A stretch of DNA of 64,000 nucleotides from Denticeps clupeoides (taxonomy: Eukaryota; Chordata; Actinopteri; Clupeiformes; Denticipitidae), in assembly GCF_900700375.1 (NCBI RefSeq), contig NC_041719.1, positions 16,670,479 through 16,734,478 on the forward strand. The letters run 5' to 3'. Below are positions 1-10,557 of this stretch, one piece after another. The notes beneath the pieces were generated by a model. That model made no database searches. It worked only from the letters and a program-made list of their open reading frames with translations, and was not told the origin of the DNA. The translations under genes were made by a program, and so were the position numbers. The number at the start of each line of letters is the position of its first letter. Position 1 is the first letter of the stretch.

Positions 1-46
1 CTGTAGCAGTAGCACCAGGGTTGCTTACTTTGAGGAACCTTATATG

Positions 47-243
47 GTGGTGGTAGTAGTCTAGTGGGTAACACACTCGCCTATGAACCAGAAGACCCAG
101 GTTCAAATCCCACTTACTACCATTGTATCCCTGAGCAAGACACTAATTTGCTCCAGGGGGGAGACTGTCCCTGTAACTACTGATTGTAAGTTGTTCTGGA
201 TAAGGGACATCTGATAAATGCTGTAAATGCAAATGTAAATATC
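47..243 (+). mobile_element. tRNA-derived SINE, family A
   Basis: The head is tRNA-like, with a B-box-type motif (GGTTCAAATCC) near 102-112 after a conserved stretch on opening and closing a box-like region. The tail reads 'ctgataaatgctgtaaatg' and ends in aaatgtaaat repeats. The same sequence recurs at 2576, 12622, 24352, 28146, 38553 and 41478, which is what identifies it as a dispersed SINE. This copy is nearly full length. Confidence 0.85.
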
Positions 244-640
244 TGCAGCAGGACCTTTCAAACTTTCTACAATGCGTTGTGGCTTTGCCAAATCCGTGCA
301 ATGGATTCCCTTACCATCAGAGTGGCCTGCTCCATCCACATCTCATAATGAATGAGGTCTAAACCCAGAGAAAAGCCTGCATTTTCTATAACTGGGTCCA
401 TCAGCGGATGCATGATTACCAATGGAATCCACCATTTACATTAAGTTTAGGAGACATCCACAGTTTTTTCCCTCCTGTGGTAGCAGTGCCAGAAAGTTCG
501 CCTGCAAGGAAAAGGTTTGCAGTTACAAGGCTACTCACCACATGAACAGCCCAGGGCCCCACTTCACCCTCAATACCAACCTCCGGTGGAACAAAATCAC
601 AACACGCTTCCACTAAAACAAGCCGGGGCTGAGCAGCTTC
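235..640 (-). mobile_element. Gypsy-class gag-like fossil fragment
   Basis: Read on the minus strand, 240-345 contains a piece resembling the PNMA/Gypsy gag motif (RIVESLKGPAADI). A second open stretch at 416-613 lies in the expected upstream direction. No LTRs or pol domains were found next to it. It is short and broken, so it is best treated as an old fragment. The family call rests on one motif, and the second stretch may be unrelated. Confidence 0.35.
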
Positions 641-644
641 TGTC

Positions 645-1740
645 GTAGTTTTTCTTACGTCATTCGGATAACAAGAAAGAGTTAGTATAATTATTGTCTA
701 AAGAGATAGGTACCGTTGTAGTTTTATGAATTTGTATAAAAATAAAGTTTTGTTTGCTCCAGTTTGCTTGGTTGCATCAGAGTGTTGTACCGGACCAGAC
801 CGGGAGGTAATTAAAGGTGGGGGCAGCAGAGTCCCTTGTACACTAGTGTAACAGCACCTTTCTGTAATCATTGTATTTTTCTGTGTATAAGATTTGGCCA
901 ATATTGTATATTGTTGGTTTATACTGTTGTGCTTGATAGACAGCTTGCTGGTTTATGGATATTAACCTGTGACATTCCAGTCATAATTTCATATACCTCA
1001 ACGCTTGTGGGTCATGACGTGCCAATGCGCCAGCAGAGCATTCTGGGATTTGTAGTGCATGTGCTCTCTACCGGCGAGCCAGGTTTGGTATTATCTAATA
1101 AAATTACCGACTTTAGACAGATCTAAAATTAAAACTGTAAAAAGTAAACTAATTTTGGAACGTTTATGAAGCATATGTTATTGAATTCTGTGCTGTACTG
1201 TCAGTGATTTTTTAAATAACATCTAAATCCTACTGTGTAATTGTATTTTCTTCATTGGCAGGAGCAACGCAGGAGCTGAAATCACACAGGCTATTATTAT
1301 TATTAAGCTTTTGTACCAATTTTAAATGTCCAAAAGGATACTGAGCGACCAAGAAGGGGAATTCATCAACAATGTACATATTAATATTTTGATTAAATGC
1401 ATAAACCATAACTATTAATTTAGTATGTAATCAGCTGTAAATTAATATGTGAATACATTGAGAATTTAATTTTTTTTTCCAGTTTCTCATCTGTCTAAAT
1501 AAATCAACAGACAAGTGTGCAACATACTTGGGACTAGAAGAAGTCTGTGTGGGTTCAGAGTCACCACTGTTCCATGTTTTTACCATTTGTGCTTAATGCT
1601 CTCTTTAGAAATGGCTTTATAACCTTTTCCAGACTTGATGTCAGTTACTTTGTTCCTTTGTTCTTGCATTTCTTCGGATCTCAGCATGATTTCTAGCTTT
1701 AGATGATCTTTTGGTCTACATCACTTTGCGAAGCAGGTCT
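645..1740. other. AT-rich spacer, no gene recognised
   Basis: I see no convincing exon, RNA gene or named repeat here. Short open frames such as 836-1126 (+) show no family motif and no coherent splice sites. The stretch at 1741-1840 resembles dispersed fish repeat sequence, but I could not assign it to a family. Confidence 0.5.
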
Positions 1741-1974
1741 TATTTAAAGGTCCCCTGACATGAAATTTTTTTTATCAGTCTTAGTGGTCCCCTACAGCCA
1801 CATTTAGCCAGTCCCAGGATTGAGCAACTGCAATGCTTCACTTGCTTGGAAGCCACGACGATCAGTGGAGAAACTGTTTTAGGAGAAGGTGGGACATTCT
1901 CTGGGGGGAAAAGGCATGAGAAAAAGGAGATAAGCTTCCATAGAATCTGGACCCATTTCAGTTCGTCTACCGGC

Positions 1975-2500
1975 CAAACCTCTCCACAGACGATGCAATC
2001 CTGTCTGCCCTACATGCAACCCTCTCCCACATCAAAAAAAAAAAAAAAAGACACTTACGCCAGAAAGCTGGTTATTGACTTCAGCTCGCCATTCAACACT
2101 GTCATCTCTGAAAAGCTGGACATGCTGGGAATAAGCTCTCCACTCTGCAGCTGGATCTTGTACTTCCTAACAGACAGGCCCCAGTGTAGTCTATAGGAAC
2201 AAAACAAAACTGAGCACAGGATCCCCACAGGGAAGCTGCTCAGCCCACTGCTGTTCATCTTTAAGTTCGCACATGACACAACAGTAGTGGGGCTCATCAC
2301 CAACAACAATGAGTCTGCTTGCGGAGAGGAGATAAAACATCTGGTGGATTGGTGCCAGAGGAACAACCTGACTCTCAATGTCACCAAGACCAAAGAGATG
2401 GTTGTCAACTTCAGGAAGAAACCGACTGTCCCCACTGCACATCGATGGATCTGCTCTTGAGATCGTCAGCAGCGTGAAGTTCCTGGGTGTGCACCGCAGT
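1975..2500 (+). mobile_element. LINE reverse-transcriptase remnant (L2/CR1-like)
   Basis: The translated pieces match the reverse transcriptase of fish L2/CR1-like LINEs: '[13 protein letters not shown]' with '[12 protein letters not shown]' near 2070-2155, then 'STGSPQG' near 2215. Next comes a degenerate active-site region (KFAHDTTVVG, where the family has FADDT) near 2265. Last is 'NNLTLNVTKTKEMVVNFR' near 2365-2420 and 'VKFLGVH' near 2478. The pieces lie in more than one frame, and the catalytic FADD has a His in place of an Asp, so the copy is dead. A run of about 15 A at 2034-2048 interrupts the coding part. Neither a 5' end nor the endonuclease is present. Confidence 0.8.
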
Positions 2501-2575
2501 TGTGGAACTGAAAACACATCTGTTTTCTCTGGCCAGACACAGTGTCAATGATTAAGTCCATTTAATTACACTGTC

Positions 2576-2700
2576 ACCTAGTCATTTTACATTTACAATT
2601 TCAGCATTTATCAGATGCCCTTATCCAGAGTGACTTACAATCAGTAGTTACAGGGACAGTAAGTGGGATTTGAACCTTCTGGTTCACCTTAGCTAGGCTG
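2576..2700 (-). mobile_element. SINE family A, degraded copy
   Basis: This is the reverse complement of the family A tail (tttacatttacaatttcagc) and of the 'cagtagttacagggacagt' core, followed by a degraded head. The middle third of the element is missing compared with the copy at 47-243. Confidence 0.75.
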
Positions 2701-2842
2701 TCCTAGTTAGGGTACCAGGCCACTATTACACTAGTGTACAACTGTAACAGAGTAGTATGTGGTTAAATTATTTTAAATGGTGCAATGACGCCCTCTCGTG
2801 GTATCAAGGTACAGTGTAGTAGGAGATCGCATGAAATTGCTC

Positions 2843-3131
2843 AAAGCAATTCAGGACACTGAATGGTTAGGTCACGTTTTGAGAGGTCTGGCATAAACTA
2901 TGTTTTACTGGGTTATAAGTACACAGAAGTCATTATTTATCATGCAGTTTGGGTAGCGATTCTTGCTCACTATTTTGAGATGATTCCATGACATGTATAT
3001 CCGTAGTTTTAGGTTGATTTACTTGTTTGATTAGCATGCTAATTTTCTTCTACCCACGCTACCCAGAGAGTTATCCAGACCAACCGTAGGCTAATTCCCA
3101 CCTACTCCACTGTACCTTGCATGTATTACAG
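2843..3131 (+). repeat. Split block pair, first copy (A1 ... B1)
   Basis: Block A1 (2843-2866, 24 bp) and block B1 (3065-3131, 67 bp) are separated by 198 bp of unrelated sequence. The same two blocks occur directly joined at 3556-3646. B1 ends in TTACAG and is followed by GTAATATCG, which looks like a 5' splice site. The 198 bp spacer starts TTAGG and ends TACCC, so it is not a plain GT-AG intron. Confidence 0.7.
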
Positions 3132-3555
3132 GTAATATCGTTTGGATTTTCTTGTGTTTTTATAATGTTATATGGTTCTACCAAAAGTTTTGGGTTATGT
3201 TATATCTGTTAAGATTCGTTCATATAAGTTAGTTAGTTAGGTGGTAATCTGGTAGTACACCACTCAGTAAATGTATTTGTATTTGTATTGGTGAGTCTCA
3301 TGTTTCACTGTGTTCATGTGGTTTCTTATTTAATTCTAAGAAAAAGGGTTCACTTGAATTATCCCTGGTGCTACGGATAAAATGTATTAATGCAGATGCT
3401 AAGAGTTTTGAGTTCATTATGCTTAAGTGTTCAGTGCTTTTCACATCACTATATGATCACCAAAGTGAGAGGCCTTATTTAGTTTGTTTTGCTTATTTGT
3501 ACCTTTTATTACATTTACAACCAAGTATGTATCTGCATGAAGTTGTAAAAGAAAA

Positions 3556-3646
3556 AAAGCAATTCAGGACACTGAATGGAGAGAGTTATCCAGACCAACC
3601 GTAGGCTAATTCCCACCTACTCCACTGTACCTTGCATGTATTACAG
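3556..3646 (+). repeat. Joined block pair, second copy (A2B2)
   Basis: A2 (3556-3579) and B2 (3580-3646) appear identical to A1 and B1 by eye and sit end to end. After B2 the sequence goes on to AAAATAAAAAGGG, which is unlike the sequence after B1. The open stretch 3632-3850 follows but has no recognisable motif. Confidence 0.7.
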
Positions 3647-3859
3647 AAAATAAAAAGGGAATTCGTGAACCACCCGGCTGTCCAAGTGTCTAATGGTGTG
3701 CGTGGAACTGGTAGAATGGTTCACCTCCGCAGCACCAGTCACACAACAATAGCCACATATTTCAGTATCAGTCGTACAATGCCACCATCTGCCGCTGCAC
3801 TACATGTAACTACTCCAGTCTGCTCAAAAAGACTTCATGCTTCGTACTGATATCCACTG

Positions 3860-4100
3860 ACATTTATTTCTTTCATACAGGTCATGAAACGCTGATGGAA
3901 CACCGTGAAAACTAAAATAAACAAATTCAATATTTCAAATTCACATTCATCACAATAATGAACACAAATTGCACATTCCAGATGTAACAAGGCAATAATA
4001 GCTTCACAAAATATTTACCGTGTGCACCTGTTTGACCAGTAGTAGAATGATGTGCAACTGAACGTTTGTTTCTTTATCGTTCCTCTTTCGTATTTCTCTG
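3860..4100. other. AT-rich spacer, nothing recognised
   Basis: No open frame, repeat or regulatory motif that I can name. Confidence 0.4.
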
Positions 4101-4570
4101 ACTTCTCTCGTAACTTTTCTCTCCCGCTACTCCCACATACACTTCCGGGTCGCGCTATCACGTAACTCGTACAGGTATAACTTCTAAAGCACAGGTAATT
4201 TTACAAACAAACACTTTTCATTACGATGCCATGTTACTCATTGCATAAATTATTGTGCAATAATTAATCCAAATTAACCAAAAAAATCGCATAGCTTACT
4301 AAATTCCTACTATGGTGCATTATAGCGCCAGCTACACTACAGTCGTAATCATTGTAATTACAATCCCAGATATCCCGCAAAAAGGCGCTCATATGCACAT
4401 TTAACACCACTCGCCCCCTACATCACCCCCTAACTACCGAACTATCGGCCACACGCTCGCAGCGCCCCGAACACATGCCCGCTCTCCCTGCATCTCTCTC
4501 TCCCACCTGCACCTGCCCCCAGCCTTCACCACGTGACGTCACAAACCCCGGCCCACACTACAACCCGCAC
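4100..4570. promoter_or_regulatory. CpG-richer, promoter-like stretch
   Basis: Motifs seen are an ETS-type site (CCGGAAGT on the minus strand near 4144-4151) and a combined E-box/CRE (CACGTGACGTCAC near 4530-4542), within C-rich DNA unlike its AT-rich surroundings. These are common in vertebrate housekeeping promoters. No gene can be joined to it with confidence on either strand, so the call is tentative. Confidence 0.35.
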
Positions 4571-5214
4571 ACCAGAGGGACTGAGGCGCAGGTGTAGTAA
4601 TGCACGTTGTTGGTGTATTTAAATACAGATATTCATGTTATTCAAGTAGAATTAATACATTTACTCCATTACAGCAAATATCTATTCTCTCTATTCCACT
4701 ATATTTCTACACAGCATTGTGTTTTCACGACCGAGGCTGGGTGAAGGAAGATGGACGCTGAAGTCGTCAAATAAAATAAAGTTTATTGTTACACAAAGTA
4801 AGAAATAAAGCAGCACACCTTGCGCTGAACTGTCTTTATTCCCCGAATCCGTCTCAGTCCGTCGCTGGCTCTTCTAAGTCAGAAGTCGCAAATGTAATGA
4901 TTTCAGATTTGTTAGACGCAGCCACAAAATATAGTCGTGGCAGTAAGATAAATTAAACACTTCTTTTCGCACATCGCCATAAACAGAGCAACTCTGTACG
5001 CAAAGTTCAGGTAAGAATAACAGATTTTTGGTCAATGTTAAATAGTTAAGGGAACTACACTACCCATAATCCTCATCTTACGAGTAGCGAGGCAAACTGA
5101 CCTTAACGCAGTTTTGCACAATTTATTACAAAGTAAAACTAAATTTAAACTGATCACAAAGGATTGACTTGTAAACTAAAAAAAGCTAGTTTCAGCTCAA
5201 CAGCTCTTGACAGA

Positions 5215-5300
5215 AGATCGCTGATTGGACGTTCAACTCGCAATACATGATGGGACACGAAATTCACGCCGTACGTGGCTTCGCGGCCAGGTAAGTTGAA
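5215..5300 (+). promoter_or_regulatory. Possible gene start with 5' splice site
   Basis: A CCAAT-box core (ATTGG, about 5224) is followed by a CpG-rich stretch ending in GGCCAG|GTAAGTT near 5288-5291, a good 5' splice site. A further exon-like piece flanked by GCAG and GTGAGT lies near 5813-5830. No protein can be assigned. It could be a non-coding first exon of the locus that follows, but the TMEM131-like blocks downstream cover only the C-terminal half of that protein. Confidence 0.25.
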
Positions 5301-6646
5301 TCAAACACTTCTTATCGTTTTGATGTATAAAATAAAATGTCTTTCATAAAAGTAGTTTAGAGGGAAATCTAGAGGGAAATTTAAAGAGAACTTGTTGTTA
5401 AACAAAAGTGCCCTTTCTTTGATTGTTTCTTGCATGTTTTTTTTTTTTTTGTATTTTTCTCTTAACAAATTTGTTTAGTATTCAAACTGATCTTTTTGTC
5501 CTGGTTTTGAGTTATGCTACCGTAAGCACACAGAAAAAAAAAAAAACAGGATGCTGTTGCAGGTTTACATGCTACCTGCTTTCTGGTCGGTTCTAACAAA
5601 AGTGACTTCAATAAAAGCACCAGTCAAAGTGGAGAATCTTATGTAAAATGTCTTGTTGCAATAATATGGATAATTTCATGTCCTGACTATGATTATTAAA
5701 AAAGTTGTAATTGACCTATTTTTATGTTTTTCTGTTATGTCTTAATCTTTTACTGTCATAGGTTTAGCTTTGTGTGCAATACCAGCATTGATACAAAAAC
5801 ACTGACGTTGCAGGTCCCCAGACGTCAGGTGAGTATCTGTCACCTTTCAGTTCTGTTTAGTAACAGCATCTGCTACTTTATACTTTCCTTTTTTTAAAGA
5901 GTAAATAACTTATTTTGTTTGTTCCACCGTTTACCGTTTTCCACCAGTCCCCTGCAGCAAAGAGGAGCACCAGGGTTCTGAGGTTCCCTGAAGCCCACTG
6001 TTCACAACCTACAGCTGATGCCTGGTGAGCTGAAGTCAGTGAGGGTGAGATTTACTCCTGCCAACAACCATGGTGTCTCCTCCCTGCTGATCATCATGAT
6101 TCGGTCTGAGTCAGTATTGTAAATGCAAAATGTCTTTGCCATGTCAGGACAGTGCACTCAGACACATTTAGTTTTGATTCTGGACCTAGATGTGAACTTG
6201 ATGAACTTTGGTCTGGTTGGATACTGCTTTTGGTAGTTTTGAATGACAACAGATGACAATTTGAATGACAAGTATGTGTGGCAGTCATTCTATCATTTCA
6301 GGAACAACCTAAATGTGTTGGACCTGATTGTGGTTTATGGTCAGGGCACCATGGAAAGGGTGGCTTGAAAGTCTCCAGGTCCCAGCAGCTCTCTGAGATT
6401 TAAGATGACCGAAGGACTACTTAGAAACTGCGAATGTGAGCATATACTTTGAGATTTTGGAACTGAAGCGATCACAGCAGGCTTTCCAACCACATCAGAC
6501 AATATATTTCTTTCTTCAAGACATTATGCTATTAAGAACAAAATAATGCTTCTATATAATGGTTTTGGTTTCCAAAATATTCAGATTATGTGTTATTGGC
6601 ACTCAAGAATCTTTAAACTCAATTTAAGTGATCTTTTTGTGTTTTA

Positions 6647-6648
<2 letters not shown>

Positions 6649-6684
<36 letters not shown>
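6649..6684. repeat. (GT)n microsatellite
   Basis: About 18 uninterrupted GT units, inside an intron-like part of the TMEM131-family pseudogene. Confidence 0.95.
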
Positions 6685-6686
<2 letters not shown>

Positions 6687-7307
6687 ATGTTGCCTTATGC
6701 GACTGTCCTTCTGTCTAAATGAAGATCTGGGTTTTTTATCTTGACAGGTTTACACCAGACTTCACGTCTTCACAAAGCTCAGTACAGTTGGGGGGGCAGA
6801 GTTTGCGTTTGTGTTGAATGCATCACTGCCCTACCTACATGCTACCAATATGTAAAAATGTGCTTCCTCGGCCCAGCTGGGAGTTGAGGCTCTACATCAT
6901 TGTTTTGGTGCTCATTAAATGTTCTGATTGAATGTGATCATGGAGATCATACATACTATGATTATCTCCACAAAGTATGACTATGTTACAGTGTCCTTTG
7001 GAAAGTGGTAGAGTTTCAGTGGACTCTAGTGACTGATCCAGATCAGGCGCTGAGCACTTTACACTTCTGCAAATCAAGGACACCAGTCAGCTAACAAACT
7101 ACAAGACAGGGAGCACCAAGCAGGAGCAGGTGTTGCCCCATGACCTCTTGGACGGTCCCCAAAGAGTCCACAGCTCTGATGATCAAGGCTTCAGCCAGCT
7201 GCTTATGGCCATGGACAGAGACTTGAACTGACCCTCCTTGTCAGCACCACACAAAACAAAGCTCTCATCTTTCACCGGTGAACATTGTTGTCTTTTAATG
7301 GTTTGTG

Positions 7308-8390
7308 TAGTGCTGCACAATTAATCTAATCGCAATCGTAATCGCGATGTCAGTCTGTGCGATTACATGAACGCAAAAGATGCAATTTAAATGATTAGTA
7401 CATGGATTGGATCGGATATGTTGCCGATCCATTCTCATTCTCTCAAAGTTGGCGAGCTGACTGAAGTCTCACATCTCACGTCTCGCATCTCAGTCGGATG
7501 TGACGTGTTTGGTCACACGACTTTCGATTTGGAGACATATGGGTAGACGGCGCATGACGAGCTGCATCGTACGTCAACGTCACCGCCATATTGCGAGAGG
7601 CTCTGCAGTGGAGTGAAGCATATGCATGTCTATGGAGAAAAGTGCTAAAAATGCCTCACTCTTGTGCTGCTTGGGGCTGTACAAACCGCTGTACGCTCCA
7701 AACCAGATCCCAGGGGATTACATTTCATAGGTAAAGCGGGACAAGTGTTTTGAATATATTTGGCCATTATAAAATCCTGTTTCATAAGTCTTAACCTTAG
7801 CTAAGCTAGGATAAGCTAGCGAAGCTATGCATTCCTGTGTTCAAGTCATCCTCCAAACAACGTTTTGGCTAAACGTAGGCATTAACTATTTAGACTGTCC
7901 TTAGCTGTTTAGGTAACTTTTTTCAAACTTTGAAGGTTTCCTAAAGAAATTCACCTCAGTTTACAAATCTTAACCTTAGCTAAGCTAGCAAAGCTATGCA
8001 TCCCTGTGTTCAAGTCAGCCTCCAAATAATGTTTTGGTTAAACGTAAGAACTATAATACGGGATTTTATAATGGCCAAATATAATCAAAACAGTTGTTTA
8101 GCCTTACCAGGGTTTGTCGTTCGACAGTAATGTAAAGAGTTTTTTGTGATTTTTTTTTTTTTTTTTTGTGATTATTTTATATTTGTAGAATATTGTATTT
8201 TGAAAGCACTGGGCATTTCAGGTTGTTATAAGTAGTTTGTATGTTTCACTTTGAAATTAAACATTTCACTATTAGTTTGCGACTTTTCATTGATATACAA
8301 GCAAGTGTCCTTTATCATATCGCAATCGCATATCGCAATATTGATCTCAATAATCACAATATGTCTTTTTCCCCAAATCGTGCAGCCCTA
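7308..8390. mobile_element. Non-autonomous hAT element with 8 bp target duplication
   Basis: The ends are inverted repeats: TAGTGCTGCACAATTAAT at the left and, read inward from the right, TAGGGCTGCACGATTTGG. The element is bracketed by a perfect 8 bp direct repeat GGTTTGTG (7300-7307 and 8391-8398), the target-site length of hAT transposons. There is no transposase. Inside are a THAP-like exon (7651-7730), a roughly 90 bp internal duplication (around 7790-7900 and 7966-8050), and an inverted repeat pair (about 7758-7778 against 8061-8081). A shorter copy lies at 35036-35765. It splits the TMEM131-family pseudogene. Confidence 0.9.
7651..7730 (+). pseudogene. THAP-domain first exon carried inside the hAT element
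   Basis: THAP domains are DNA-binding zinc fingers (C2CH type) that start at the protein N-terminus. From the ATG at 7651 the exon reads MPHSCAAWGCTNR, then QGITFH, giving the first Cys pair (C5, C10) and the conserved 'GITFHRFP'-type segment. It ends in a phase-2 5' splice site CATAG|GTAAAG at 7730/7731. A YY1-like CCGCCATATTG lies about 60 bp upstream of the ATG, so promoter plus first exon may have been captured together. The second half of the domain (C-x2-H and the AVPTIF box) is not visible downstream within the element. It may be a captured host exon or a relic of a THAP-bearing transposase. Confidence 0.65.
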
Positions 8391-10099
8391 GGTTTGTGTC
8401 TTTATCTATTCTTTATATTATCTATTCTTTACTCTTTTTAGTACTGGAATTGAAAGGGAAGGCTCGAGGTAAAACAAAGAAGAAGAGGGAAGAGAAGGGG
8501 AAAACAGCCAAGGGAAAGGTTGAGCGAGATGAGCAAAATGAAGCCCTGGCTGAAAATGAAGACAGCTCCTCAACTACCACGGAAATGTCCAACCATGACG
8601 TGGACAGCAGCATAAGAGAGGTGCTTGTTCACAAAGTGACAAAACCGTGCTGTCTTCTAACCTTCTTACTACATGTTGTTGAGTCTTTGTCACTGCATGT
8701 GTTTTATATCCAGGAGTTAAAAGGCCAAGATAAAAATGAAATGTCCTCCACCAAACCCAAAGCAAACAAGCCAAAGCAAAGAAGGACAACCAGACTGATC
8801 AATCCAGTTTGTTTGTGAACTTTGGCAGTAGTGACGTCCTGTCCAGGTCCCTGGAGCTCCCTTGTGTCACACCTGTGGAAAGTACACAGCGTAAGACCGT
8901 CATACCTAGAACCGAGAGCGCTACTGAAGCAGAAAGGAGGGTACTGACGTTGACCCATCTCTGTGCTTCTCATGGATGTTGACACTTCTCTCTCATTTTT
9001 TCTGCTCAGGGGCCACTAGAAAGATGAAAGTTCCCTGAAAACGTTTGTGTCTAACAGCCCAATACTGGGCCAAAGCAGTGGTTCTGAGGGAGGGAAAGAG
9101 TCCCCTACACCCAAATGGGACATTCCAATTCACCTACTGTGTAACCGTAAGTTCTGGACTGGACATTTTTTTTAGCCTTTTCGGGTTTCTTCTGTAAGTG
9201 GTTGTCAGCATCTCAGCACCTCCACCTCCACCATTCTTTGCAGAAGCAGACAGCCTTTGGCAGATCTCCAAACAGACCATGAATGCAGATCCCGTTCTGA
9301 AAAGACCCCTGTCAGACATTAGCACAGCATGCTCGGTTCATCTCCCAGTTTCAATGCATGATGATGCCGTGTGGCGGTGGTGGTTTTGAAAAATCAGAAC
9401 TACATTGCACTGTTTGTACATCCAGCTGTACATTTTACATGTTAATTTCAGTCTTGTGCCTGTGTGTCTGTATGGTCCAGTGATAGAAAGTCTACCTCAC
9501 ACTGTCTCTGTGGAACCTGATGGCTCTGAAACAGCCGCCACCCAGGTAACCCAGAGCCCATCCACCATGCTTGGATGAACAAATGTGTTTGCATGAATTT
9601 GTTGGTTTTAAGAACCTCTTTTGAAAATCATGTTACTATTATTTTTACTGATGACCAATACATTAAAACGAGTCAAGCTGGAACCAGTATTATGATACTA
9701 TGTAAAGTGAAGAATGGAGTCACAGTAGCAACCACACTAGCACTGGAATTTACAATCAGGAACAATGTGCTCTTCATACACGATAAAGGTCAGGGCTTCT
9801 CTGATCTTCTCTGTGCCTCCGCTAGTCCATCCTGAGCCACAGCTGCAACCCCTGGGTCACCAAACCTTTCAGCATCTCCATCTGGACAAACAGCGCAGAC
9901 TCATCCCTGCACTCCTTAAACCCTCCCACCAGCCTGGTTCCTCCTGCTCCAGCCCCCGTTGATGCTAGCTGCACCTACAACCCCTGGAGCATTTGGACAT
10001 CTTCCCAATCCTCCCAGTGCCGGTGGACCCCTGTCCCTTGACCCAGCAACTTCAACAGAATTGGCACCTGAGCCATTGTTTGCTTCAAACAATGCCATA

Positions 10100-10540
10100 T
10101 AATGCCATGTTTTTTCCCTTTAACTGCCCCTACATTAAGTTATTTTAAGCCGGTTTCCAAGTGAATGACATACAAATTATTTTAAATTAATTACTGTCAA
10201 GTATGTAAAAGCTATATAGCGAGTGTAATACAGAAAACTCTGCTGCCCTTGTCAACATTTTGCGCTTTTATGGTTTTACACAGCTATAGATGGATATGGC
10301 CATATGGGATAAGTGCTGCATCACTTTAAAATGAACATCTGTATGTTTTTTAATAATAAAGTTATGTCCACATGTATTTGACACAGACATTTATTTGACC
10401 TTTTTTCTAATTGGATTTTAACTGTTGTCAATGCTACTTGAATTTCAGTTGTAATGTCTAATTCACAATCCATGCAGAATATGCACAAGGGAACTAAAAT
10501 GTGCATTTCTCTGGCAACTGTATGTAACGACGAGAAGTTT
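10100..10540. other. AT-rich spacer between convergent loci
   Basis: Nothing recognised apart from an AATAAA near 10354 on the plus strand, which could serve the pseudogene to the left. Confidence 0.5.
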
Positions 10541-10557
10541 ATTGTTACGAATTTGAC

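Larger units (their letters stand above)
5945..10090 (+). pseudogene. TMEM131-family pseudogene (C-terminal half)
   Basis: TMEM131 proteins are membrane proteins involved in collagen secretion. A series of blocks on the plus strand follows the order of the C-terminal half of vertebrate TMEM131: 'VRFTPANNHGVSSLL' (~6040); 'RNNLNVLDLIVVYGQGT' (~6300); 'PGPSSSLRFKMTEGLL' (~6385). Then come 'FTPDFTSS' and 'FVLNASLPY' (~6750-6835), 'LPRPSWELRLYII' at the transmembrane start (~6868), 'LLMAMDRDL' (~7200), and a Lys-rich run leading to 'DSSSTTTEMSN' (~8450-8600). Further blocks are 'SLELPCVTPVES' (~8850), 'GSEGGKESPTPKWD' (~9085), 'QTMNADPVLKR' (~9275) and 'TYNPWSIW' (~9980). An in-frame TGA sits at 6370-6372, frames shift between neighbouring blocks, the N-terminal half is absent and a transposon splits the locus. 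AATAAA occurs near 10354. Family membership is secure to my eye; TMEM131 versus TMEM131L is not settled. Confidence 0.8.

Noticed and set aside
2867-3064. A spliced-out intron between blocks A1 and B1
   Set aside because: The piece begins TTAGG and ends TACCC and cannot be shifted to GT-AG by overlap, so simple splicing does not explain the joined copy.
8241-8818. Separate small gene from open frames at 8241-8441 and 8396-8818
   Set aside because: The first is the 3' end of the hAT element. The second is the Lys-rich and DSSSTTTE exons of the TMEM131-family pseudogene read through an intron.
9134-9389. Overlapping open frames on both strands near 9200
   Set aside because: They overlap a TMEM131-family exon block (QTMNADPVLKR) that explains the coding-like character of the plus strand; the minus-strand frame is its shadow.
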